NCBI GenBank assembly: GCA_964440265.1
Contig: CAYTRU010000038.1
Coordinates: 1 to 10,123, forward strand
Source: CAYMUN01 sp964440265
GTDB taxonomy: Bacteria > Patescibacteriota > Saccharimonadia > Saccharimonadales > UBA4665
Length of the DNA: 10,123 nt
Direction: 5' to 3'
The notes under the pieces were generated by a model. That model ran no database searches. It saw only the letters and a program-made list of their open reading frames with translations, and was not told where the DNA came from. Positions 1-6,356 of the stretch are shown here, piece by piece. The first letter of the stretch is position 1, and the number at the start of each line of letters is the position of its first letter. Position numbers and translations under genes: made by a program.

Positions 1-1256
1 TAGACGAAGACGGCATCGTCCGCATCGGCGCTGAAGTCCACCCCGGCGACATCCTGGTAGGTAAAATTACGCCCAAGGGTGAACAGGAACTAAGCAGCGA
101 AGAGCGCCTACTGCGGGCCATCTTTGGTGAAAAAGCCAAAGAGGTTCGTGATACCTCGCAGCGTATGAGCAATGGCAAGCACGGCAAAGTCGTCGGCGTC
201 AAAGTCTTTAGCCGCGAGAATGGCCACGAACTAAAGGCTGGCGTCATCATGCAGATCCAGGTCTTTGTAGCCCAAATGCGCAAGATTGCCGTCGGTGATA
301 AGCTCGGTGGTCGTCATGGTAACAAAGGTGTTATCGCCCGTATCCTGCCAGTCGAGGACATGCCCTTTATGGAAGACGGCACTCCCGTCGAAATCGTCCT
401 GAACCCGCTGGGTGTGCCGTCGCGTATGAACGTCGGCCAACTGTTTGAAACCCACCTCGGCATGGCTGCTCGGGCTCTCGGTATGAAAGTCGCCAGCCCC
501 TCCTTTAATGGTGTGCCAGTCCCCAAAATTCATGAGTTACTCAAAGAAGCTGGCCTACCGGAAGATGGTAAGCAGCAACTCTATGACGGTCGCACTGGCG
601 ATGCCTTTAGTGAGCGTACTACCGTCGGCAGCATGTACATGATCAAGCTCAATCACATGATTGCCGACAAGATCCATGCCCGCTCCACTGGTCCGTACAC
701 CATGGTTACTCAGCAGCCACTCGGTGGTAAAGCCCAAAATGGCGGTCAGCGCTTTGGCGAAATGGAAGTCTGGGCCCTCGAAGCTTACGGCGCCGCCAAT
801 ACGCTGCAAGAAATGTTAACTATCAAATCTGATGACGTGTACGGCCGCAGCAAGGCCTACGAATCTATCATTAAGAAGGCACCAATTGTCGGGCCGAAAG
901 TACCTGAAAGCTTCAATGTGCTTGTCAAGGAGCTGCAAGGTCTCGGCCTCAAGGTCGATCTGGTGCATTCCGATACCGTCGTTGATGCTGAAGCCATCCT
1001 AGCCAGCAATATTAAAGAAGAAGCCAGCCATCCCTCCGAAGTCGAAGTACCAGCCGCTGCTATTTCCGATATTGATGTGACCGAGGAAGGCGCCGTCGAC
1101 GAGTTCAGTATTGTTACTGTCGATGATCAAGGCAGCGCCGATGCCGATGCCAACGCCGATGATTTCGTCCTAGTAGCTGCCGATGACGCTGTAAATGACG
1201 ATACTGGCGACGACACAACCAATGATACCGACAACACTAACGAAGAGGAGGCCTAA
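1..1256 (+). CDS. rpoB: RNA polymerase beta subunit, C-terminal part (5' end outside window)
   Basis: This is the catalytic-core beta subunit of RNA polymerase. The reading frame is already open at the left edge (first whole codon at base 3) and gives 417 residues to a TAA at 1254-1256, so the ATG at 165 is internal. Conserved beta C-terminal segments are visible in order: PGDILVGKITPKGE, KLGGRHGNKGVI, the MPFMEDGTPVEIVLNPLGVPSRMN block, and QPLGGKAQNGGQRFGEMEVWALEAYGAA, which forms the beta clamp and the interface with beta'. The family normally ends shortly after the ELQGLGLKV stretch. Here about 98 more residues follow (960-1253), with 30 Asp/Glu, one Lys and no Arg, which looks disordered and strongly acidic. 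The rifampicin-binding region lies upstream of the window. The stop is one base from the rpoC start, so the two genes are cotranscribed and probably translationally coupled. Identity is certain; the role of the tail is unknown. Confidence 0.98.
   Translation, partial: DEDGIVRIGAEVHPGDILVGKITPKGEQELSSEERLLRAIFGEKAKEVRDTSQRMSNGKHGKVVGVKVFSRENGHELKAGVIMQIQVFVAQMRKIAVGDKLGGRHGNKGVIARILPVEDMPFMEDGTPVEIVLNPLGVPSRMNVGQLFETHLGMAARALGMKVASPSFNGVPVPKIHELLKEAGLPEDGKQQLYDGRTGDAFSERTTVGSMYMIKLNHMIADKIHARSTGPYTMVTQQPLGGKAQNGGQRFGEMEVWALEAYGAANTLQEMLTIKSDDVYGRSKAYESIIKKAPIVGPKVPESFNVLVKELQGLGLKVDLVHSDTVVDAEAILASNIKEEASHPSEVEVPAAAISDIDVTEEGAVDEFSIVTVDDQGSADADANADDFVLVAADDAVNDDTGDDTTNDTDNTNEEEA
1246..1251 (+). 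promoter_or_regulatory. Shine-Dalgarno site that fixes the rpoC start
   Basis: AGGAGG sits inside the last codons of rpoB, six bases before the ATG at 1258. It selects that ATG over an in-frame upstream ATG at 1195, which would overlap rpoB by about 60 bases and add 21 residues unlike any beta' N terminus. Confidence 0.85.
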
Positions 1257-1257
1257 G

Positions 1258-4200
1258 ATGACGCCGCAACGCTACACCAACACCGGTACTGACATCGCCG
1301 ACTTTGACGCCGTTCGCTTGGCCGTGGCCAGTCCCAACGATATCCTTGATTGGAGTTACGGGGAAGTTACGAAGCCAGAAACAATCAACTATCGCACCCA
1401 AAAGCCAGAGCGCGACGGTCTGTTCTGCGAACGTATTTTTGGTCCGGTCAAAGACATCAACCCGCACGACGCTAAGTATAAAGGTGTCCGCTCACGCGAA
1501 GCCGCCGTCGATAAAAATGGCGAACTAGTTACCCGTAGCATAGTCCGCCGCGAACGCATGGGTCATATCTCTCTGGCTGTTCCGGTCTCACACATCTGGT
1601 TCCTGCGTGGCACGCCCAGTGCTATGGGCTTACTCCTCGGTCTGACTGTGAAGAATCTGGAACGCGTGGCTTACTTTGCCAGCTACATCATTAAAAAAGT
1701 CGATACCGTCAAACGTGACCAGCTGTTAGCTGACAAAGAAGCCGAATTCGCCGCTGCTAAAGAGGCCATCAAACTACGCTACGAAAAAGAAGCTGAAGCG
1801 CCTGAAGCTAACGTCAAGGCCCTGGCCGAGATGCAGACCAAAGAGCTAGAGCAGCTCACCAAAGACTTTGAGCTCTATCGTGACCAATTGACTGCCTTAC
1901 AGCGCTTGCATCTGATCAACGAAACCGATTTCCGCAACCTGCCTGATGCCCTGCGGGCGCTGTGTAGTGTGGGTATGGGCGGTGCTGCCCTGCGCGACTT
2001 GCTAGGCGATATTGACCTCAAGCAATTAATTGCTGAACTCGGCAAAGAAGCCGAAGACGCCAAAGGCCAGCGCAAAAAGAAACTGATGAAACGCCTGCGT
2101 CTCCTGGAGTCTATGGACCGGGCTGGCATCAAGCCTTCTAGCATGTGTGTCAGCGTCTTGCCGGTCATCCCACCCGATCTGCGGCCTATGGTGCAGCTAA
2201 CGGGTGGCCGCTTCGCGACCTCTGACCTAAATGATCTCTACCGTCGAGTGATTAACCGTAACAACCGTCTCAAAAAACTAATGGACTTAAACGCGCCGGA
2301 AGTCATTCGCCGTAACGAGCAGCGTATGTTGCAGGAAGCCGTCGACGCTTTGATCGACAACAATAGCACTCGCAGTGGACGAGCCGTGGCCGCTACCGGC
2401 CAGCGCCGCCGTTTGAAGTCCCTGAGCGATATGCTCAAAGGCAAGCAAGGTCGCTTCCGCCAGAACCTACTCGGCAAGCGCGTCGACTACTCGGGCCGTT
2501 CAGTCATCGTCTCTGGTCCAGAGCTCAAAATTAACCAGTGTGGCCTGCCAAAGATGATGGCTTTGGAGCTGTTTAAGCCCTTTGTTATTGGTGAGTTGAT
2601 TGCCAATGAGCAAGCCCATAACATTCGCAGCGCCAGTCGCTTGATTGAAGTCGGTGAAACGGTTGTCTGGGACGCTCTAGACGAAGTCATCAAGGGCAAG
2701 TATGTGCTATTGAACCGCGCCCCGTCGCTGCACCGCTTGAGTATCCAGGCTTTCCAGCCAGTGCTGATTGAAGGTCGGGCCATCCAGCTGCACCCCTTAG
2801 TCTGTAAAGGTTTCAACGCCGACTTCGATGGCGACCAAATGGCCGTCCACTTGCCGCTGAGCGACAAGGCCCAGGCCGAAGCTCGCGACATTATGGCGGC
2901 TAACCGCAACCTCCTCAAGCCAGCTGACGGTTCGCCGATCCTGCATATCGAACAAGATATCGTGCTTGGCTGCTACTACCTGACCTACGAACGTCCTCAG
3001 AATGCGACCAAAGCTATTAAAGCTTTCTCTAGCATTGAAGAAGCCCTAATGGCCCTTGACAACGGTGCTATTACACTACAGAGTCAAGTGCGCCTGGCTT
3101 TTCGAGGTCAAGTCCGTGAGACTACTTTAGGCCGCTTGCTATTTAACGAAATCTTCCCCGAAGACTTCCCGCTGCAAGATGAGACTATGACTAAGAAGCG
3201 TCTGCAAAAAGTTATGGCTCAGGTCTATGCCCAGTACGGTCAAGAAAAAACGGCGGAAATCGCTGATGATCTAAAAGACCTCGGCTTCTACTACGCCACG
3301 ATTTCAGGCTTAAGCATGGGCATGGGTGATTTTGCACCGATTGCTGGTATGGATAGCGTGCTTGATCAGGGAGAAGTCCGCTCAGCAGCCATCTCCGACC
3401 AGTACGAGGAAGGCTTCATCACCGATGACGAGCGCCACCGTCTGACTGTCGATAACTGGACTAAGGTCGAAACTAAAGTTCAGGACCTATTATCGGAGCA
3501 AATGGTCGGTCAGGATTCTTCCATGGCGATCGCCATTAATTCCGGAGCTCGCGGTAATATCTCGCAGCTGAATAACGCCGTTGGTATGCTTGGTGTCTTG
3601 CAGGACGCTGGCGGTAATGTCATCGAGCTACCGATTAAGTCGGGTTATATTAAGGGCCTTAACCCACTCGAGTACTTTACTGGTACCCGTGGTACCCGTA
3701 AGGCGTTGATCGACATCGCGCTCAAGACTGCCGATGCTGGTTACCTGACACGGCGCTTAGTAGATGTTTCGCAAGACGTCTTTACCGTTAATGACGATAC
3801 CAGTGATCCGGGCTTTGCCATGCTCCGGGCCGATGCTGCGTACATTGGCGTCCCCTATGCGTCACGCTTAACTGGTCGTTTTGCAGCGGAGACGCTCAAG
3901 GGCTTTGTCAAACGAGGCGAACTGATCAGCGCTGAAGTAGCGGCTGCTATCGAGGCTGACGCTGCCATCGACGGCGTAAAAATCATGAGTGGCTTGAGCT
4001 GTAATAATGTGCGCGGCGTCTCACAGAAGTCATACGGTGTTGATCCGGCTACCGGTGAGTTGGTCGCTGAGAACCATCCGATCGGTGTGATTGCCGCCCA
4101 GAGTATCGGTGAGCCGGGTACGCAGTTGTCGCTAGACTCCAAGCACCGTTCCGGTGGTGCCATCGCCGATGATACCGCCCAAGGTTTGTCGCGTATCGAA

Positions 4201-5121
4201 GAGTTGTTTGAAGTACGGAGCCCGAAGGGTCAAGCGTACCTGACTGAAATCTCTGGTGTTGCCAATACCTGGGAAGAAGGTGATCACTATGTCGTCCAGG
4301 TCACTGCCGATGACAAAGAGAAAGTGACGCTGAGTCTGGGTGAGCGCAAGCCGGCTATCGCCAATGGTTCGGACGTAGTTGCCGGCGACGTAGTGGCAGC
4401 CCTGGAAGATGCCTCGGAACCTTTGGTTTCGCCGATGCCTGGCAAGGCTCATGTCACCGACAAGGCCATTGTCATCACTCCCACTAGCCAAAGTGTCGTA
4501 CGCTATGAAATACCAGGCTTCAAGCAACTGCAGCTCCAGGACGGGGATAAGGTCGTCGGTGGACAACGCCTGACCAATGGCTCAATCAACTTGCACGATC
4601 TGATGCGCTTGCAGGGAGTGGAAGCCACCCAGCGTTACATCATGGGCGAGATCCTGAAGATCTTTGCCGCGCAAGGCCAGAACATTGCCGATAAACACTT
4701 GGAAATCATCGTTCGTCAGATGTTTAGCCGGGTACAAATCGAAGAGGCTTGGGACAGCGAATTTGTCACTGGTGATGTCGTCAGTAAGCTGGCGGTGGTC
4801 GAGGCGAATGAAGCCTTGGTAGCTGCCGGCAAGAAGCCAGCCAAACCAGTGCAGTTGCTACTTGGCATTACCAAAGCCTCACTAAGTACTGACTCGTTCC
4901 TGAGTGCCGCGTCCTTCCAAGACACTACTCGAGTGCTGATCGCCGCCGCTACCAGTGGTAAGGTCGATAAACTGTATGGCCTGAAAGAAAATGTCATCTT
5001 GGGCCGTAAGATTCCTGTCGGTACCGGTGCGAAAACCGAAGCAGACGAGGCCGAAGACGAACTGGTCGCCGAAGCCAATTTCGTCATGGGCGCTACCGAA
5101 CCAGTTGAATCCACCAGTTAG
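1258..5121 (+). CDS. rpoC: RNA polymerase beta' subunit
   Basis: This is the 1287-residue beta' subunit, which carries the polymerase active site. The catalytic Mg-binding motif NADFDGDQM is intact, with Asp522, Asp524 and Asp526. Other family landmarks are KPETINYRTQKPERDGLFC near the N terminus, the RRVINRNNRLK and GKQGRFRQNLLGKRVDYSGR blocks (clamp helices, switch 2), NRAPSLHRLSIQAFQP, SGARGN, the bridge helix at about 806-830, GVIAAQSIGEPGTQ before the trigger loop, and a normal C terminus. Several features are odd. Residues 67-92 replace the N-terminal zinc ribbon and contain no Cys. The second zinc site keeps only Cys915. The trigger loop reads LSLDSKH (957-963). Residues about 146-211 are a highly charged, probably coiled-coil insertion. 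No E. coli-type SI3 domain follows the trigger loop. The gene is otherwise intact, so it is a divergent lineage form rather than a pseudogene. Confidence 0.98.
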   Translation: MTPQRYTNTGTDIADFDAVRLAVASPNDILDWSYGEVTKPETINYRTQKPERDGLFCERIFGPVKDINPHDAKYKGVRSREAAVDKNGELVTRSIVRRERMGHISLAVPVSHIWFLRGTPSAMGLLLGLTVKNLERVAYFASYIIKKVDTVKRDQLLADKEAEFAAAKEAIKLRYEKEAEAPEANVKALAEMQTKELEQLTKDFELYRDQLTALQRLHLINETDFRNLPDALRALCSVGMGGAALRDLLGDIDLKQLIAELGKEAEDAKGQRKKKLMKRLRLLESMDRAGIKPSSMCVSVLPVIPPDLRPMVQLTGGRFATSDLNDLYRRVINRNNRLKKLMDLNAPEVIRRNEQRMLQEAVDALIDNNSTRSGRAVAATGQRRRLKSLSDMLKGKQGRFRQNLLGKRVDYSGRSVIVSGPELKINQCGLPKMMALELFKPFVIGELIANEQAHNIRSASRLIEVGETVVWDALDEVIKGKYVLLNRAPSLHRLSIQAFQPVLIEGRAIQLHPLVCKGFNADFDGDQMAVHLPLSDKAQAEARDIMAANRNLLKPADGSPILHIEQDIVLGCYYLTYERPQNATKAIKAFSSIEEALMALDNGAITLQSQVRLAFRGQVRETTLGRLLFNEIFPEDFPLQDETMTKKRLQKVMAQVYAQYGQEKTAEIADDLKDLGFYYATISGLSMGMGDFAPIAGMDSVLDQGEVRSAAISDQYEEGFITDDERHRLTVDNWTKVETKVQDLLSEQMVGQDSSMAIAINSGARGNISQLNNAVGMLGVLQDAGGNVIELPIKSGYIKGLNPLEYFTGTRGTRKALIDIALKTADAGYLTRRLVDVSQDVFTVNDDTSDPGFAMLRADAAYIGVPYASRLTGRFAAETLKGFVKRGELISAEVAAAIEADAAIDGVKIMSGLSCNNVRGVSQKSYGVDPATGELVAENHPIGVIAAQSIGEPGTQLSLDSKHRSGGAIADDTAQGLSRIEELFEVRSPKGQAYLTEISGVANTWEEGDHYVVQVTADDKEKVTLSLGERKPAIANGSDVVAGDVVAALEDASEPLVSPMPGKAHVTDKAIVITPTSQSVVRYEIPGFKQLQLQDGDKVVGGQRLTNGSINLHDLMRLQGVEATQRYIMGEILKIFAAQGQNIADKHLEIIVRQMFSRVQIEEAWDSEFVTGDVVSKLAVVEANEALVAAGKKPAKPVQLLLGITKASLSTDSFLSAASFQDTTRVLIAAATSGKVDKLYGLKENVILGRKIPVGTGAKTEADEAEDELVAEANFVMGATEPVESTS

Positions 5122-5133
5122 ATCTGTTACAAT
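5105..5133 (+). promoter_or_regulatory. Predicted sigma70-type promoter of the str operon
   Basis: TTGAAT (5105-5110) and TACAAT (5128-5133) are separated by exactly 17 bases. The -35 lies in the last codons of rpoC and the -10 just past its stop. Transcription would start near 5140, giving a leader of about 92 bases before rpsL. The hexamers are close to consensus, so rpsL and downstream genes can be transcribed independently of rpoBC. Confidence 0.65.
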
Positions 5134-5165
5134 AGAGGTTAAGAAATTTTAAGTGATCCGAGCCA

Positions 5166-5197
5166 GGGAGTCTAGACAATCTAGACGGCATACTCCC
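5166..5197 (+). promoter_or_regulatory. Structured 5' leader of rpsL (nested inverted repeats)
   Basis: GTCTAGA (5170-5176) and TCTAGAC (5180-5186) form a perfect 7-bp stem with a CAA loop. Around them GGGAGT (5166-5171) can pair with ACTCCC (5192-5197). The two stems share two bases. They can be merged into one 11-bp stem with a 7-base bulge (5185-5191) on the 3' side. There is no U-tract, so this is not a simple terminator. Its place between the predicted start of transcription and the rpsL ribosome binding site suits a ribosomal-protein-binding leader or an mRNA stabiliser, but the ligand is unknown. Confidence 0.5.
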
Positions 5198-5201
5198 CGC
5201 C

Positions 5202-5212
5202 GCAGCAGACCA
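5202..5212 (+). repeat. 11-base direct repeat, copy 1 (before rpsL)
   Basis: GCAGCAGACCA occurs here, eight bases before the rpsL AAGGAG, and again at 5846-5856, two bases before the rpsG AAGGAG. In the first copy it is untranslated; in the second it is part of the small gene that precedes rpsG. It could be a shared regulatory site or a chance match. Confidence 0.4.
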
Positions 5213-5231
5213 CAGACCGTAAGGAGCACGA

Positions 5232-5645
5232 ATGCCAACCATCAACCAACTAGTGCGCAAGCCGCGTCAGACGAAGGACCAAAAATCCAAGTCGCCGCAC
5301 TTGCAGCGCGTCACCAACAACCTCAAGACCCGCCACTATGAAAAACCGGCACCCTTTAAGCGTGGCGTTTGCATCAAGGTCACTACCAAAACACCAAAGA
5401 AGCCGAACTCGGCCCTCCGCAAGGTCGCTCGTGTGCGCCTCAGCAATGGCTACGAGGTTTGGGCCTACATCGGTGGTGAAGGGCACAACCTGCAAGAGCA
5501 CGCCGTAGTCATGATCCGTGGTGGCCGGGTGAAAGACTTGCCTGGTGTTCGCTACCACATCGTCCGTGGCACCCTTGATCTCCAAGGCGTCAATGACCGC
5601 AAACAAGGCCGCTCCAAGTACGGCACCAAGAAAGGCGGCAAGTAA
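5232..5645 (+). CDS. rpsL: 30S ribosomal protein S12
   Basis: S12 sits at the decoding centre of the small ribosomal subunit and helps monitor codon-anticodon pairing. The 137-residue protein begins MPTINQLVRKPR and contains TPKKPNSALRK, YIGGEGHNLQEH and GGRVKDLPGVRYH. It is longer than the E. coli protein (124) because of about 13 extra residues around positions 22-41; the Bacillus-type S12 carries a similar insertion. The Lys of the streptomycin-contacting TPK motif (Lys56) and the Lys101-Asp102 pair, the Asp being the usual methylthiolation site, are wild type, so no streptomycin-resistance substitution is seen at those positions. AAGGAG at 5221-5226 lies five bases before the ATG. Its TAA overlaps the next gene's ATG by one base (TAATG). 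It is probably the first gene of the str operon. Confidence 0.97.
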   Translation: MPTINQLVRKPRQTKDQKSKSPHLQRVTNNLKTRHYEKPAPFKRGVCIKVTTKTPKKPNSALRKVARVRLSNGYEVWAYIGGEGHNLQEHAVVMIRGGRVKDLPGVRYHIVRGTLDLQGVNDRKQGRSKYGTKKGGK

Positions 5646-5872
5646 TGGCCCGCACAGGTTGCGAAGGTGGGCAATGCGGATACGACAGGATATTTGGTGG
5701 TGATTTGTTGGGCGATATTCCACTAGACTTAGACACCGCTGGTAAGGTTACTGTTTTAGCCCTGGTGATTGCGAATGGTGCAGCTGAGTGGGTTGATCGT
5801 ACCCGAGAAGCAGCCCCGCAGGCCTCTGCAGAACTACTACCTACAGCAGCAGACCAAAAAGGAGAACTATAA
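5645..5872 (+). CDS. Unrecognised 75-residue protein between S12 and S7
   Basis: I do not recognise a named family for this gene. It starts in a TAATG overlap with the rpsL stop and ends in another TAATG overlap with the rpsG start, so it fills the gap exactly. That is the main reason to treat it as real and translationally coupled to both neighbours. Its last codons carry the rpsG Shine-Dalgarno. The product is small and acidic, with Cys6 and Cys11, a glycine-rich start, a stretch LLGDIPLDLD (21-30), a hydrophobic segment of about 18 residues (33-50) with a charged residue (Lys34), and an Ala-rich C terminus. There is no signal peptide. The stretch CGYDRIFGG followed by LLGDIPLD faintly resembles the C-terminal part of Mrp/ApbC-type ATPases, but the P-loop domain is absent and the match is from memory only. 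An alternative is that the region mainly serves as an S7-type regulatory RNA. Confidence 0.65.
   Translation: MARTGCEGGQCGYDRIFGGDLLGDIPLDLDTAGKVTVLALVIANGAAEWVDRTREAAPQASAELLPTAADQKGEL
5846..5856 (+). repeat. 11-base direct repeat, copy 2 (before rpsG)
   Basis: This is the second GCAGCAGACCA, identical to 5202-5212. It lies two bases upstream of the rpsG AAGGAG (5859-5864), within the last codons of the preceding small gene. That gene's C-terminal QKGEL is encoded by the ribosome binding site itself. Confidence 0.4.
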
Positions 5873-6351
5873 TGCCCCGCAAAAAAACCGCCTCACTGGT
5901 CCGTGATATTCCGGCAGATCGCGTTTATAACAGCGTGCCAGTGCAGCGTTTGATCAACCGCGTCATGCTCAATGGCAAGAAACAGATTGCCGAACGCTTA
6001 GTGTACGGTGGCATGGAAAAAGCCGCCCAGAAGCTCAAGGTCGACAATCCACTGGAAGTCTTTGAGCAAGCTATGAAAAATGTCATGCCACACATGGAGA
6101 CGCGCTCTCGCCGCGTCGGTGGTGCCAACTACCAGATCCCCTTTGAGGTCAAAGGTCAGCGCCAAAATCATCTGACTACTATGTGGTTTGTGGCTGCTTG
6201 CCGGGCTCGCAAAGGTATGAGCATGCAGGACCGTATCGCCCAGGAACTTGTCGATGCCTACAACAGCCAAGGCTCCGCCGTTAAAAAACGTGAAGACGTG
6301 CACAAGATGGCCGATGCCAACCGCGCCTTCGCCCACTTCGCCAGGACCTAA
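5872..6351 (+). CDS. rpsG: 30S ribosomal protein S7
   Basis: S7 is the primary binder of the 3' major domain of 16S rRNA and starts assembly of the 30S head, near the exit-site tRNA. The 159-residue length is normal for the family. Recognisable blocks are MPRKKTASLVRDIPADRVYNS, LINRVMLNGKK, the METRSRRVGGANYQIPFEV core, and the Arg/Lys-rich C-terminal helix with KKREDVHKMADANRAFAHF. A strong AAGGAG (5859-5864) stands seven bases before the ATG, which overlaps the stop of the preceding small gene. In E. coli S7 represses its operon by binding the rpsL-rpsG intercistronic RNA; here a gene occupies that space, so any such control would have to work through coding RNA or the rpsL leader. Confidence 0.97.
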   Translation: MPRKKTASLVRDIPADRVYNSVPVQRLINRVMLNGKKQIAERLVYGGMEKAAQKLKVDNPLEVFEQAMKNVMPHMETRSRRVGGANYQIPFEVKGQRQNHLTTMWFVAACRARKGMSMQDRIAQELVDAYNSQGSAVKKREDVHKMADANRAFAHFART

Positions 6352-6356
6352 ATCTT

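Noticed and set aside
1195..1257. Upstream in-frame ATG extension of rpoC by 21 residues
   Set aside because: It overlaps the rpoB acidic tail, has no ribosome binding site and adds a sequence unlike any beta' N terminus; the ATG at 1258 has AGGAGG at ideal spacing.
5153..5341. GTG-started frame of 62 codons covering the rpsL leader and start
   Set aside because: It runs out of frame through S12, has an Arg-rich composition typical of a non-coding frame, and would cover the hairpin; no start signal supports it.
5250..5723. 157-codon open frame on the - strand over rpsL
   Set aside because: It is fully explained as the antisense of S12 and the start of the next small gene, with no family resemblance or start signals.
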